Part shown: one piece after another, positions 42,351 through 50,194 of the stretch
How the letters are laid out: every line of letters begins with the position of its first letter
How positions within the stretch are numbered: the stretch's first letter is position 1
Source of the DNA: Fusicatenibacter saccharivorans
GTDB lineage: Bacteria; Bacillota; Clostridia; Lachnospirales; Lachnospiraceae
Assembly (NCBI RefSeq): GCF_015557635.1
Contig: NZ_JADNOP010000001.1
Span: forward strand, 347,582-411,581
Direction: 5' to 3'
Length of the DNA stretch: 64,000 nucleotides
Program-made: the position numbers and the translations under genes
The notes under the pieces: model-generated
What the model was told of the DNA's origin: nothing
Seen by the model: the letters and a program-made list of their open reading frames with translations, nothing else
The model's database searches: none

Positions 42351-43640
42351 TTATAAGTTACAAACAGCGTATAATGGTATATTTACCATCCACTCCTGCT
42401 CTTTATACTTCAATGTTGAAAATCGAACTGCTTCTTCCGGCTGGAACTTTTCGCAATATGTTTTAAGACTATGGGATCGAATGTTCTGTTCTGCCTTTAC
42501 TTCAATCGGCACAATACTCTTTGCCTTCTGAATCAGAAAATCCTGCTCGAAAGTTGCTTTTTCATTTCCATAATAATATGGCGTATAAGGGGTATCTGAA
42601 ATTAACTGCTGCAGAACGTACTGTTCTGTAAGCGCGCCTTTAAATTCAACAAAAATATCGTTACCTTCCAATATGGATTCTGCTGGCAGTTCACTCATTG
42701 CTCCGAGCAGTCCTACATCCAGTACGAATAATTTATATGCATTCATATTTTTATACGCCTTCAGCGGCATATGAGGCTCATTTACCCGGTTGACTTTATA
42801 TACTAATCCACAATCCAGAAGCCACTGAATTGCTATTTCGAATTCGCTGCTTCTGGCTCCTTTCTTTATCTGTCTAAAGAAAAATTTTTTATTCTCCTTC
42901 GCCAGCTGCATCGGAATAGAATCCCATACCATTCGTATTCTTGGGAGAACTTTTGCTTTGATATGTTTTCCAAAATCACCCTCATACTGCCGTACAATAT
43001 CACTCTGTATCTGTCGTACCTCTGCATAATCTTTGTTCAGCCGAAATGCATCCACAACTGCTGGCATGCCTCCTGTATAATAATAATTTTTTAACCAGAA
43101 CAAATATTTATCTGAAAAATTGTCAATCAAGTTATAATCTTTTGTTTCCAACGCGCTTTCCAGTCCTTCTTCGTCCATAGCGCACAGGAATTCTCTGAAA
43201 TTGAATGGATATAAGTCCAGTAAATCTACTTTTCCCACCGGGTAGGATATTCCCTCATGAAGTGCCACACCAAGAAGTGAACCTGCTGCTATTACATGAT
43301 ATTCCGGTGCTTCTTCGCAAAAGTACTTCAAAGATTCTAACGCTTTTGGTGCATTTTGAATTTCATCCAGAACAATCAATGTATTCTCTGGGGTAATCGT
43401 TACGCCTGATTCAATATTGAGGTTCATAATAATACGTTTTATATCGAAATCCGTATCGAAAACCGCCTGCATTCTCTGATTATTGTAAAAAGAAATGTAG
43501 GCGGTTTTTTCATAATATGTCTTACCAAATTCTTTCATTAACCACGTTTTACCAACCTGCCGGGCTCCCATTAAAATCAGTGGTTTTCTGTTACTTTTTT
43601 TCTTCCAGTCTAATAGTTTATCCATTGCAAATCGACGCAT
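42351..43640 (-). CDS. AAA_14/DUF4143 ATPase
   Basis: A 429-residue P-loop ATPase of the archaeal/bacterial AAA_14 plus DUF4143 type. Walker A GARQVGKT lies at residues 25-32, Walker B TLIVLDEIQNAP near 88, the AAGSLLGVAL sensor segment follows, and a C-terminal DUF4143 domain contains a nuclease-like pattern (TPYYYGNEKATFEQDFLI, IVPIEVKAE). The D/E-VK arrangement resembles a restriction-endonuclease fold. Function is unknown; these genes are mobile and often standalone, possibly defence or toxin-like. AGGAGG-like GGAGG lies nine bases upstream of the ATG, and a direct-repeat array lies further upstream. Confidence 0.88.
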   Translation of the reverse strand: MRRFAMDKLLDWKKKSNRKPLILMGARQVGKTWLMKEFGKTYYEKTAYISFYNNQRMQAVFDTDFDIKRIIMNLNIESGVTITPENTLIVLDEIQNAPKALESLKYFCEEAPEYHVIAAGSLLGVALHEGISYPVGKVDLLDLYPFNFREFLCAMDEEGLESALETKDYNLIDNFSDKYLFWLKNYYYTGGMPAVVDAFRLNKDYAEVRQIQSDIVRQYEGDFGKHIKAKVLPRIRMVWDSIPMQLAKENKKFFFRQIKKGARSSEFEIAIQWLLDCGLVYKVNRVNEPHMPLKAYKNMNAYKLFVLDVGLLGAMSELPAESILEGNDIFVEFKGALTEQYVLQQLISDTPYTPYYYGNEKATFEQDFLIQKAKSIVPIEVKAEQNIRSHSLKTYCEKFQPEEAVRFSTLKYKEQEWMVNIPLYAVCNL

Positions 43641-43673
43641 GCTGATCTTCCTCCATTTCTCTTTTTTATTATT

Positions 43674-43752
43674 TCACATTTTTCCCTGGTTATTCTTACT
43701 CTAATTTAACATTTTTCCAGACCTAATTCAATATAAAATTAACATTTTTCCC
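43674..43752. repeat. Three 33-base-period direct repeats upstream of the DUF4143 gene
   Basis: The element AACATTTTTCC (first copy CACATTTTTCC) begins at 43675-43677, 43708-43710 and 43741-43743, with exact spacing of 33 bases. Three helical turns place the copies on one face of the DNA. The position suggests an operator for control of the ATPase gene. Confidence 0.6.
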
Positions 43753-43815
43753 GACTTCACCGGAACAGAATCTGCTGTAAAACCTTCTCTTAAGACAAAC
43801 ATAATCTCTCCACGG

Positions 43816-43848
43816 AAAAATACGACGGCCAGCCACCGTCGTATTTTT
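43816..43848 (-). terminator. Terminator of the ABC-F gene
   Basis: A 13-base-pair stem AAAAATACGACGG with its complement and flanking T tract. Confidence 0.88.
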
Positions 43849-43863
43849 CGTTATCGAATATTT

Positions 43864-45414
43864 TTATTTTTCTTCTCTGATCAGTCTGAGTCCGTCTTTT
43901 TCCAGCAGATACTCCTTCCCGCACACCTCCCCGATATACTTCCTGTCATGCGAAATGCTGATGATGGCGCCTGGAAATTCGCGGAGCATCTTTCTTATCA
44001 CCGGTCCGGACAGAGGTGAAAAGTTTCGGGTTGGTTCATCCAGAATCAGCACATTGGCATTGCCAAGGCTCATTTTCAGAAGCAATACTTTTGCCTTCTG
44101 GCCGCCGGACAGTTCGCGGATGGGGTGATCCATCTCGTCTGCCGTGTATTTCAGCGATCCGAGATACGTCCGAATCTTCGTCCTCTCACTCTTCTCCCCG
44201 GTGGAATCCAGAAAATCGACCGGCGTCATGGAAAGATCCAGCTGATCCTCGTAGTTCTGCGGCATGTAATCTACGCGGAGATCTTCCCGTGCTTTCAACT
44301 CTGTCGCAATCTTTTTCAGCAGTGTTGTCTTGCCTGCCCCGTTCGGGCCGACAATGCATATTTTTTCCGGTCCTCTTATCTTTAAGGTGATATTTTCCGC
44401 CAAAACCCGCTCTCCATCCGGCGTTTCCAGTTTCGGAAGACGGTATTCGATGACCGTTTTCCCGGCGGGCATGGCTGCCTCTGCTCCTCCAAGCTGGAAG
44501 TAAATCGCTTCCTCCTGCTCCGGCATTTCTGTCATGCTGGCATCTTCTTTTTCAAATCTGCGGTTCATCGCCTTTACGGTATGCATTTTGTCCTTCAGAT
44601 TTTTCGCCACGGACGGTGCCTGACGGGAACAGTTGTTCAAGGCGTTCTGCACGCTCTGGTATACCTTTCGGTATTTCTCATCGCGCAGCGCTTTCTCTCT
44701 CCTGTCACTCTGCGCCTTCTGTTCCTGGCGCTCGAAATTCTGCAGGCGCTCCTCTACATACGTCCGATAGGGAAGTTTCGCAACCGTGTATCTCGATTTT
44801 GTCTTCCGCACAATCTGTTCAATATGAATGACCATATTTGCCGTGTTTTCAATCAGCGTTTCATCGTGCGAAATAAAAACAACAATATGCTCCCATTCGC
44901 GGATCAGTTTCTCCAGAAGTTCCAGTGTCGCAAGATCAATATCATTTGACGGCTCGTCCAGCAGAAGGACCGTGGCATCCTCCATGAGAAGACGCATCAT
45001 CTGCGCTTTCACCTTCTCGCCGCCGGAAAGCTCCCTCATCTGCTGATCCCGATAGAAAAACTCTTCCGTCAGACCAAATTTTCTTGCCAGCACCGCCAGA
45101 TCCTTCGGTGTCTGATCCCAGAACTTTTCTTTTTCATAGAAATACTCATACACCGTCTTCGTTTTCTCCGCCTCCGGAAGTTCCTGTGGCAGATATCCAA
45201 GCCGCTCCTTTCCGATGATGCGCTCGCCTGTGGATTCGATGTAATCTTCCGTCAGTGCGGGATCGTACATCCACTTCAGCAGCGTCGATTTTCCGTTTCC
45301 CTCCTCTCCAATGATAACGGCCTTATCACCGTCATTCAGTACAAGCTGAAAATCTTCGAGAATCACCCGCAGATCTTTTTTATGTGTCAGTGTTAATTTT
45401 TTTATCTGCATCAT
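43864..45414 (-). CDS. ABC-F family ATPase (ribosome-associated, possible antibiotic protection)
   Basis: A 516-residue protein with two ATPase domains and no membrane segment. The first has Walker A GEEGNGKST, signature LSGGEKVKAQ and VLLLDEPSNDIDL. The second has GPNGAGKTT, LSGGQKAKVLL and LILDEPTRNFSPLSG. A charged helical linker of about 100 residues lies between them (KAQSDRREKALRDEKYRKVY). ABC-F proteins bind the ribosomal E site, and many confer resistance to lincosamides, streptogramins or pleuromutilins; which role applies is not shown by sequence. The ATG at 45414 has AAAGGGGG just upstream. The gene carries a 270-base leader with a tiny ORF, terminator and alternative stems, like known inducible resistance genes. 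Confidence 0.87.
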   Translation of the reverse strand: MMQIKKLTLTHKKDLRVILEDFQLVLNDGDKAVIIGEEGNGKSTLLKWMYDPALTEDYIESTGERIIGKERLGYLPQELPEAEKTKTVYEYFYEKEKFWDQTPKDLAVLARKFGLTEEFFYRDQQMRELSGGEKVKAQMMRLLMEDATVLLLDEPSNDIDLATLELLEKLIREWEHIVVFISHDETLIENTANMVIHIEQIVRKTKSRYTVAKLPYRTYVEERLQNFERQEQKAQSDRREKALRDEKYRKVYQSVQNALNNCSRQAPSVAKNLKDKMHTVKAMNRRFEKEDASMTEMPEQEEAIYFQLGGAEAAMPAGKTVIEYRLPKLETPDGERVLAENITLKIRGPEKICIVGPNGAGKTTLLKKIATELKAREDLRVDYMPQNYEDQLDLSMTPVDFLDSTGEKSERTKIRTYLGSLKYTADEMDHPIRELSGGQKAKVLLLKMSLGNANVLILDEPTRNFSPLSGPVIRKMLREFPGAIISISHDRKYIGEVCGKEYLLEKDGLRLIREEK

Positions 45415-45568
45415 ACAGAAGCCCCCTTTGCTCCGGCAGCCTCTTTTCTGCTTTTTTACGCAAAACGAGCCTGTCCTGCGTACGCAAAACAGACCCGCAA
45501 AAAAATATCCCTGTTCTATTCTCATAAAAAAGGGAAATGATTCAGCGATTCTCGTCTTTAAGCGTACA

Positions 45569-45596
45569 CGAAAAACAGGCCTGTTTTCCAGGCTGT
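45569..45596 (-). terminator. Leader terminator upstream of the ABC-F gene
   Basis: On the minus strand ACAGCCTG and CAGGCCTGT pair (one bulged C) around a GAAAA loop, followed by TTTTTC. A downstream segment (GCGTACGCAGGACAGG) could pair with the terminator's 3' half and the bases after it, giving an alternative antiterminator form. Confidence 0.5.
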
Positions 45597-45624
45597 CCAT
45601 TCTTTGTGTTTTTCTTAAAGTCGA

Positions 45625-45639
45625 TTATCGCAGAAACAT
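45625..45639 (-). CDS. Tiny leader peptide MFLR upstream of the ABC-F gene
   Basis: An ATG at 45639 followed by TTT CTG CGA TAA, with AAAGGTGAGG four to eight bases upstream. It lies about 45 bases after the promoter and 29 bases before the leader terminator. Very short leader ORFs of this kind serve in known ABC-F and erm leaders as stalling sites for ribosomes bound by antibiotic. Confidence 0.45.
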   Translation of the reverse strand: MFLR

Positions 45640-45689
45640 TCCCTCACCTTTACACCAATGGTGCTCTTTCTTTTTATTTTCTGTTCCCT

Positions 45690-45718
45690 ATTATAGGACA
45701 ACTTACAGATAAATGCAA
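45690..45718 (-). promoter_or_regulatory. Promoter of the ABC-F leader
   Basis: TTGCAT (45713-45718) and a perfect TATAAT (45690-45695), spacing 17. The transcript would have a leader of about 270 bases before the ABC-F start. Confidence 0.75.
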
Positions 45719-45727
45719 TCCGTTTTT

Positions 45728-46636
45728 TTACAAATTGAGAAGTTCCTCTGCCAGCGCCTGTGCATGCTCCAGATACCAGCCGTCTTCGTCCTCTTCTGCT
45801 TCCACAAACTCGATATACTCATTCAGCGTGGCCAGCTTCACATCCAGATTGAACTGTTCGCGTGAAATCTTTGTCTTTAACGCTTCATACATCCGATCCA
45901 GAAACAGCTCTTTCTGTGCATCGTTCATGTAGAACGGGAAAGTACTCCGTGTCTCGGTCGCATGTGCCAGGAATCTTGCAATGTCCAGAGAATACGGCAT
46001 CATTCCACCAAATCCCCAGTCAATCATGACAACATTTTCGCCGTCATAGATCACATTCCACTGCAGGAAATCACCGTTTGACATTGTACATGGACAAGTC
46101 AGCTGGCGGTCCAGGAACATCTGATACACTTTCCGCAGAATTGGATCATCCGCTACGGACGATGCTCGGCGCAGAACGCGTTTCCAGTATTCGACAAATC
46201 TCTGCTCCACTTCATTTTCCGGCGCTTTGTCCATCGACGGTGTCCAGAAATACGACTGAATTTTACTTAAGGTTTCTGCCGCTTTTTCTGTTGTCTCGTC
46301 CGTCATATCCCGCATGTCGTTTCCTTCTACATACTTCATGCAGATCCAGTCCGCATCCTCTGCCTGCCGCATGCCGACATACTGCGGTACGTGAAACTCT
46401 CCTTTTGACAGATACTGCGCATAAATCTGCGCTTCTTTGCTGCCGGTTTTCTTCAGTGTATATTTTCCTGCATCTGTCTCGATCACATACACATCGTACT
46501 CCCGCACTTCATCTTCCGCCTCGCCCCACTGCTCGCAGATGCGGGAAACCGCTTTCACCGGTTTTCCGATGATTTCAAATGCCATTGTTTTGATTTCATC
46601 TGAATCTACTGATTTCTGAAAATTTCCTAACTCCAT
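45728..46636 (-). CDS. Aminoglycoside phosphotransferase-like (APH) kinase-fold protein
   Basis: A 302-residue protein of the APH/choline kinase fold, probably phosphorylating a small molecule. The nucleotide-binding lobe is around residues 45-100. The catalytic loop reads MSNGDFLQWNV, where HGDXXXXN is usual; the first His is replaced by Asn, while the catalytic Asp and later Asn remain. The metal motif MIDWGFGG follows. Relatives include spore-coat CotS-type kinases and antibiotic kinases; no resistance role can be claimed. The start at 46636 is preferred, though a TTG twelve bases upstream is possible. It precedes the ABC-F promoter. Confidence 0.78.
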   Translation of the reverse strand: MELGNFQKSVDSDEIKTMAFEIIGKPVKAVSRICEQWGEAEDEVREYDVYVIETDAGKYTLKKTGSKEAQIYAQYLSKGEFHVPQYVGMRQAEDADWICMKYVEGNDMRDMTDETTEKAAETLSKIQSYFWTPSMDKAPENEVEQRFVEYWKRVLRRASSVADDPILRKVYQMFLDRQLTCPCTMSNGDFLQWNVIYDGENVVMIDWGFGGMMPYSLDIARFLAHATETRSTFPFYMNDAQKELFLDRMYEALKTKISREQFNLDVKLATLNEYIEFVEAEEDEDGWYLEHAQALAEELLNL

Positions 46637-46749
46637 CTCTTTTGTCAAATCCTTCTCTTTTTCACATTATTCTATTACTATATCACATCTGTGACACTTT
46701 TGTCATTCTATCTTTCTGGCTTTTAAAAGCTTTGGAAAGTTTTTTCACA

Positions 46750-46788
46750 AAAAAGCAGGCGCACCAGACATTGCCGTCTGATGCGCCC
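46750..46788 (-). terminator. Terminator of the lipoprotein gene
   Basis: A 12-base-pair stem (GGCGCATCAGAC with GTCTGGTGCGCC) followed on the minus strand by TGCTTTTTT. Confidence 0.88.
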
Positions 46789-46801
46789 GTATCTGTCAAT
46801 T

Positions 46802-47347
46802 TTATGATCCAATCGAGTATTCCATCGATGCCACGCTTAAGATAACGGTTGCGCTTTCATCCCCTTCCGTAAAAGCCGTCAGCTGCAGAACCGTATCCTG
46901 CTCCCCCTGCCACTGATAAATCTGATTTCCGAGTCCAGTTGCAATTCCTCCGCCGTATAAAGAATTCAGTTCGTCTACTTCTTTCTGAATCCATGTATTG
47001 GCATCCTGTTCGATGTCAAAAGTAAAGGAAACCTGACTCAGCTGACCGTCCGAAAATTCCAGATCCATGTTAGATTCTGCATTTTCCAGGGAAAATTTTT
47101 CTTTGCTCTCGTATGTCTTTGTGCTGCTCTCATCACCCTGTCCCAGATCTTTTTCATCAAACTTCAGGGAGCTCTGTTTGAAAAGCTGTTCCGAATCCGT
47201 TCCCCATTCAAAATCCGCATACTGGAAAACCTGCTCCTCTGTACAGAGTTCCTTTAAATCCAGATCTCTGCTCTGTGATCCTCCTGCAGATGCGCAGCCC
47301 GCCAGCAAAAACAAAGGTAATAAAAAGATTGTCTGTCTTATCTTCAT
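46802..47347 (-). CDS. Putative lipoprotein of unknown function
   Basis: A 181-residue protein with a lipoprotein signal peptide (MKIRQTIFLLPLFLLAGC; lipobox LAGC, lipidated Cys18). The mature part is acidic and beta-rich and appears to hold two similar beta units. I do not recognise the family. A GAAGGGGGGAAG site precedes the ATG. It is monocistronic between two terminated units. Confidence 0.8.
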   Translation of the reverse strand: MKIRQTIFLLPLFLLAGCASAGGSQSRDLDLKELCTEEQVFQYADFEWGTDSEQLFKQSSLKFDEKDLGQGDESSTKTYESKEKFSLENAESNMDLEFSDGQLSQVSFTFDIEQDANTWIQKEVDELNSLYGGGIATGLGNQIYQWQGEQDTVLQLTAFTEGDESATVILSVASMEYSIGS

Positions 47348-47511
47348 AAACTTCCCCCCTTCTGTTTCCTGATTTTTTAATTAATACTAAATATTCTATC
47401 GTTTCTTTATTTTTTCTGTAAATTTATTGTATCATACTTTATTCTGCTGCGCAATACTTTTATCATGTTTCTATTTGCATCAAAGGAATGGCCGCCTCAT
47501 GATACGCATAG

Positions 47512-47537
47512 AAAAAGACCGGTAACCCGATCTTTTT
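47512..47537 (-). terminator. Terminator of the LURP-YccF operon
   Basis: AAAAAGATCGGG pairs with CCGGTCTTTTT, loop TTA, T tract on the minus strand. Confidence 0.8.
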
Positions 47538-47548
47538 CCATACACCTT

Positions 47549-47725
47549 TTATCCAATTACACTCGTGCCAAATGGCATAAACGAAAGCCTTGCCATCTTG
47601 AAAAACTGCCGTCCAAACGGAATTCCAACAATCGTAATACACCAGATGCATCCTGCAAAAATCCATGCAAGTCCGCCGAACATGCCTCCAAATATAAACC
47701 ACAGAATATTTCCCAAAGTTCTCAT
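47549..47725 (-). CDS. Short YccF-domain membrane protein
   Basis: A 58-residue protein with one YccF (DUF307) unit: MRTLGNILWFIFGG, a membrane helix, CITIVGIPFGRQFFK and MPFGTSVIG. YccF proteins usually contain two such units in about 120-150 residues, so this is a half-length form. GGGGAG precedes the ATG. It starts 38 bases after the LURP-one-related gene on the same strand and shares its terminator. Function unknown. Confidence 0.75.
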   Translation of the reverse strand: MRTLGNILWFIFGGMFGGLAWIFAGCIWCITIVGIPFGRQFFKMARLSFMPFGTSVIG

Positions 47726-47763
47726 ATCCGCATCTCCCCTGACGCCATTCCAGACACTGCCAG

Positions 47764-48240
47764 CTATCCATTATTTTGTGAACAGTTTGCCGCATCGATC
47801 GCCAGCACCAGTAATAATGCCGGAATTTCATTGCTCGGATTATCATATTCGATGACATACGTGTCACCCCAGCTCAGAAGTTTTTTATGTACGTGGACGA
47901 CTGCACTGCAGGCTTCATATACATCGTAATCCCATCCCATGAAGTCACCTTCTGCACGCCATCCCATGAAATCTACATCGTATTGGGGGCGGAACAGTGC
48001 AAAACGTTTTTCGATATGTCCCATTAACTGCCCGTTCCATTCAATTTCAAAAGTCGGAAGAAAGCAAAATAATTTCTGTTTGATAAACCCAATTTCATTA
48101 TGCGCCGCATCGTACACATGCAGACGGTGTCCCAGCGAGATAAATTCATTTTTCACAAAATACTTTTGGTTCCCCTGCTCGTCATAGATATCATACGTGT
48201 CTGACCAGGAAAATACACGTTGTTTGATTAGTAACTGCAT
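47764..48240 (-). CDS. LURP-one-related (DUF567) family protein
   Basis: A 158-residue protein of the tubby-like LURP-one-related fold: QRVFSWSDTYDIYDEQGNQK, AHNEIGFIKQK, a central repeat region and SWGDTYVIEYD. The family may bind membranes or phospholipids; the bacterial role is unknown. The ATG at 48240 has GGGGAG upstream. The paired YccF membrane protein downstream suggests a membrane-related job. The codon and base composition resemble the accessory genes around it. Confidence 0.85.
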   Translation of the reverse strand: MQLLIKQRVFSWSDTYDIYDEQGNQKYFVKNEFISLGHRLHVYDAAHNEIGFIKQKLFCFLPTFEIEWNGQLMGHIEKRFALFRPQYDVDFMGWRAEGDFMGWDYDVYEACSAVVHVHKKLLSWGDTYVIEYDNPSNEIPALLLVLAIDAANCSQNNG

Positions 48241-48356
48241 ATCTGCTCCCCTTTTCATTTTTCTATCAGATAATCAACTTTTTTATGGAAAATTTTTCCT
48301 TTTCCCCTTAATTTTCGACCGCGATTTTGACCCCATTTTTTTCGGTCTGAAACAGT

Positions 48357-48950
48357 CTATAGCAAAACCTCCATATATCGCAGCACCTTGGGCTTCACAC
48401 GAAGCTGATCTGCGTACTGCATCAGTCTGTGAATGTTCTTATCCTTGGATGCTGCATAGCGTTTCATAGCTTCTCCGACAATCTGTATATCACTGCCGCT
48501 GCCGCGCAGGATGTCACACAGCGTCCGTTCCAAATTGTAAACACGAATTGGATTGCCGGATGGGGATTTCATTTCAATTCTGCCAAGTTCATAGTTCTCC
48601 GGCACAACGCGCTTGACAATTAGATTTTCCCGTTTCAAGGATGAAGCATTGTAGCCTTTGGGAAAGGTCATCGTATATTTTGCCGGGGTACGATCCGAAT
48701 AGCCCCGCAGATACAAAGCAGTATCGTGCGAATAAATTCCGCGCCCATACTTTCGCTGTAAAAGGTAGAAATCATCCTCCCATACGTCGCTCCACACATA
48801 CAGGCCACGCCCGAAGCGGTATATCTCGCCGCTCTTGACAAACTTCTGTAAAACGCTGCGGTGCAGTCCGGCTTCTGTTACTTGCGCTGCGGTAATCGTA
48901 CCGTCCTCTGACGCTTCTCGCAGTTCTTCGATTTTCTCCTTAACATTCAT
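48357..48950 (-). CDS. AbiEi-family antitoxin/regulator, toxin partner missing
   Basis: A 197-residue protein with an N-terminal winged helix (ITAAQVTEAGLHRSVLQKFV) and the AbiEi antitoxin domain (GRGLYVWSDVWEDDFYLLQ, YSHDTALYLRGYSDRTPAKY, YNLERTLCDILR). In type IV toxin-antitoxin systems it represses its own operon and counteracts the AbiEii nucleotidyltransferase, whose gene normally overlaps its 3' end. Here only about 115 bases separate the stop from the LURP gene and no AbiEii sequence is present, so it is an orphan. The ATG at 48950 has GAGGGGTGA upstream. Operators remain upstream. Confidence 0.87.
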   Translation of the reverse strand: MNVKEKIEELREASEDGTITAAQVTEAGLHRSVLQKFVKSGEIYRFGRGLYVWSDVWEDDFYLLQRKYGRGIYSHDTALYLRGYSDRTPAKYTMTFPKGYNASSLKRENLIVKRVVPENYELGRIEMKSPSGNPIRVYNLERTLCDILRGSGSDIQIVGEAMKRYAASKDKNIHRLMQYADQLRVKPKVLRYMEVLL

Positions 48951-48970
48951 GTTTCTCACCCCTCTTTGAC

Positions 48971-49065
48971 AATCACACATTATATTATATTGAAATAATG
49001 TGTGATTATCAACTGTAAAGCGACGAACACACATTAAATTACGTAAAAATAATGTGTGATTGTCA
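48971..49065. promoter_or_regulatory. AbiEi operator pair and promoter
   Basis: Two inverted repeats of the same element: AATCACACATTAT (48971-48983) with ATAATGTGTGATT (48995-49007), and CACACATTA (49028-49036) with TAATGTGTG (49050-49058). The first overlaps a minus-strand promoter: TTGATA (49007-49012) and TATAAT (48984-48989), spacing 17. AbiEi proteins are known to bind inverted repeats in their own promoters. Confidence 0.75.
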
Positions 49066-49153
49066 GATACCAGGGAATTTCTAACATGTACTTAAGTAAA
49101 AAACAAAGAACGGCATAGCCGTTAAGCTATATCGTTCCTTGTTTCCATATTTT

Positions 49154-49325
49154 TTAAATTACCACCGCATTACTGGCGTTTTTTCTGCGGACGGTTTCTT
49201 CCAGCACACCGAAAAATCCTGCCACCAGCGCCATTAAAATGCCGGTCAAGGTCGCATCTCCTGTTTCTAGGCTTCCGGCTTTGGTGATAGTCGTACATTT
49301 TTCATTGTCATTCACAATGTTTCCA
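49154..49325 (-). pseudogene. C-terminal fragment of a cell-wall-anchored surface protein
   Basis: A minus-strand frame ending at 49154 reads KAGSLETGDATLTGILMALV, then AGFFGVLEE and TVRRKNASNAVVI. This looks like a degenerate sortase signal (TG-containing motif, membrane helix, basic tail). No start or upstream body is present. Confidence 0.4.
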
Positions 49326-49352
49326 GTTCTTACGATTAGGACCGTAGTTCTT

Positions 49353-49472
49353 ATGAAGCGGTTATGGCATAATCAATATATAGAAGCAAATGCAATTGAT
49401 AAGTTACGGAATATATTGGGCTACAATGCGAAAGGTATCATGACGCATTATTCGGATGATAATGTGTTTTAA
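49353..49472 (+). pseudogene. Possible C-terminal remnant of a tyrosine recombinase
   Basis: A 39-codon frame contains IDKLRNILGYNAKGI then MTHYSDD, resembling the LGH...T..Y end of tyrosine recombinases with His changed to Tyr. There is no ribosome site and no N-terminal part. It would fit a lost mobile element in this patch. Confidence 0.3.
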
Positions 49473-49510
49473 AGCCTGTATAAATCGGCACATGCATAGA
49501 ACATAATGAA

Positions 49511-49547
49511 ACAGCCTCACCCCTGAAAGTCCCGGTAGTGAGGCTGT
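49511..49547 (-). terminator. Terminator of the second sugar ABC operon
   Basis: A 10-base-pair stem ACAGCCTCAC/GTGAGGCTGT with a TTTCATT tail on the minus strand. Confidence 0.75.
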
Positions 49548-49557
49548 ATTCTTTTCC

Positions 49558-50178
49558 TTAATCTTTTTCTGTTAATTTCACCCGTTCTCCATTTGTCAGT
49601 TCTGATGTGCTTACGACCATCGGTTCGTCTACTTCTGATAAAAGTACCACGAAATCTGAATTTCTATTTGGAAAACATGTCACAGCTTTTTCTTCCAGAA
49701 TATTTTCATACCCCCAGGCTCCCTTCTGACGCTTAATATAATAGACACACGTTTTTCCAAAGTCTCCTTCATGAATCGCCTGCCGTGTGATCACTTTTGA
49801 AAAAACATCTTCAGAAGTGATTTCGATTTTTCCCTCAACGTTTTCACCAATCGAATGTTTTTCATACAGATCTACCGTAAGCTCATACAAATCATCCTTT
49901 CGAATGACAGAACACACTTTTCCAACCAGAAGATCTCTGCCCTCCTGCAGCAAAGATTCCGGAACGTTATCATACACGCTGATATAGCCAATTGCCTGAT
50001 CAGCTGCGCTTACTTCCAAATCAACTGGAAATTCATACTCAATGCTGCCTTCCTGTGCCTCCTCTGTCCAGACGGAAGGAAGCGTTTTGTTCTCTTCTTT
50101 GACCGACCAAAACGTTGCGGCAGTTAAAAACAGAAACCACAGAGCGATTAACCCTATACTTATTTTTTTGAACTTCAT
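49558..50178 (-). CDS. Membrane-anchored protein of unknown function in sugar ABC operon
   Basis: A 206-residue protein with one N-terminal membrane helix (about 5-25) and an extracytoplasmic beta-rich domain. I do not recognise the family. It is the last gene of the operon, 16 bases after a permease, and ends before a terminator. The context suggests an accessory to the importer, perhaps a regulator of the binding protein. Composition is A/T-rich compared with the housekeeping genes. Confidence 0.7.
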   Translation of the reverse strand: MKFKKISIGLIALWFLFLTAATFWSVKEENKTLPSVWTEEAQEGSIEYEFPVDLEVSAADQAIGYISVYDNVPESLLQEGRDLLVGKVCSVIRKDDLYELTVDLYEKHSIGENVEGKIEITSEDVFSKVITRQAIHEGDFGKTCVYYIKRQKGAWGYENILEEKAVTCFPNRNSDFVVLLSEVDEPMVVSTSELTNGERVKLTEKD

Positions 50179-50194
50179 CGTACTTTCTTCCCCT

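Noticed and set aside
43674-43752. CRISPR array
   Set aside because: Only three short A/T-rich repeats of about 12 bases, with no palindromic repeat of normal length and no cas genes.
47463-47867. 134-codon minus-strand frame over the YccF gene
   Set aside because: It is out of frame with the YccF protein, which has a ribosome site and clear family motifs.
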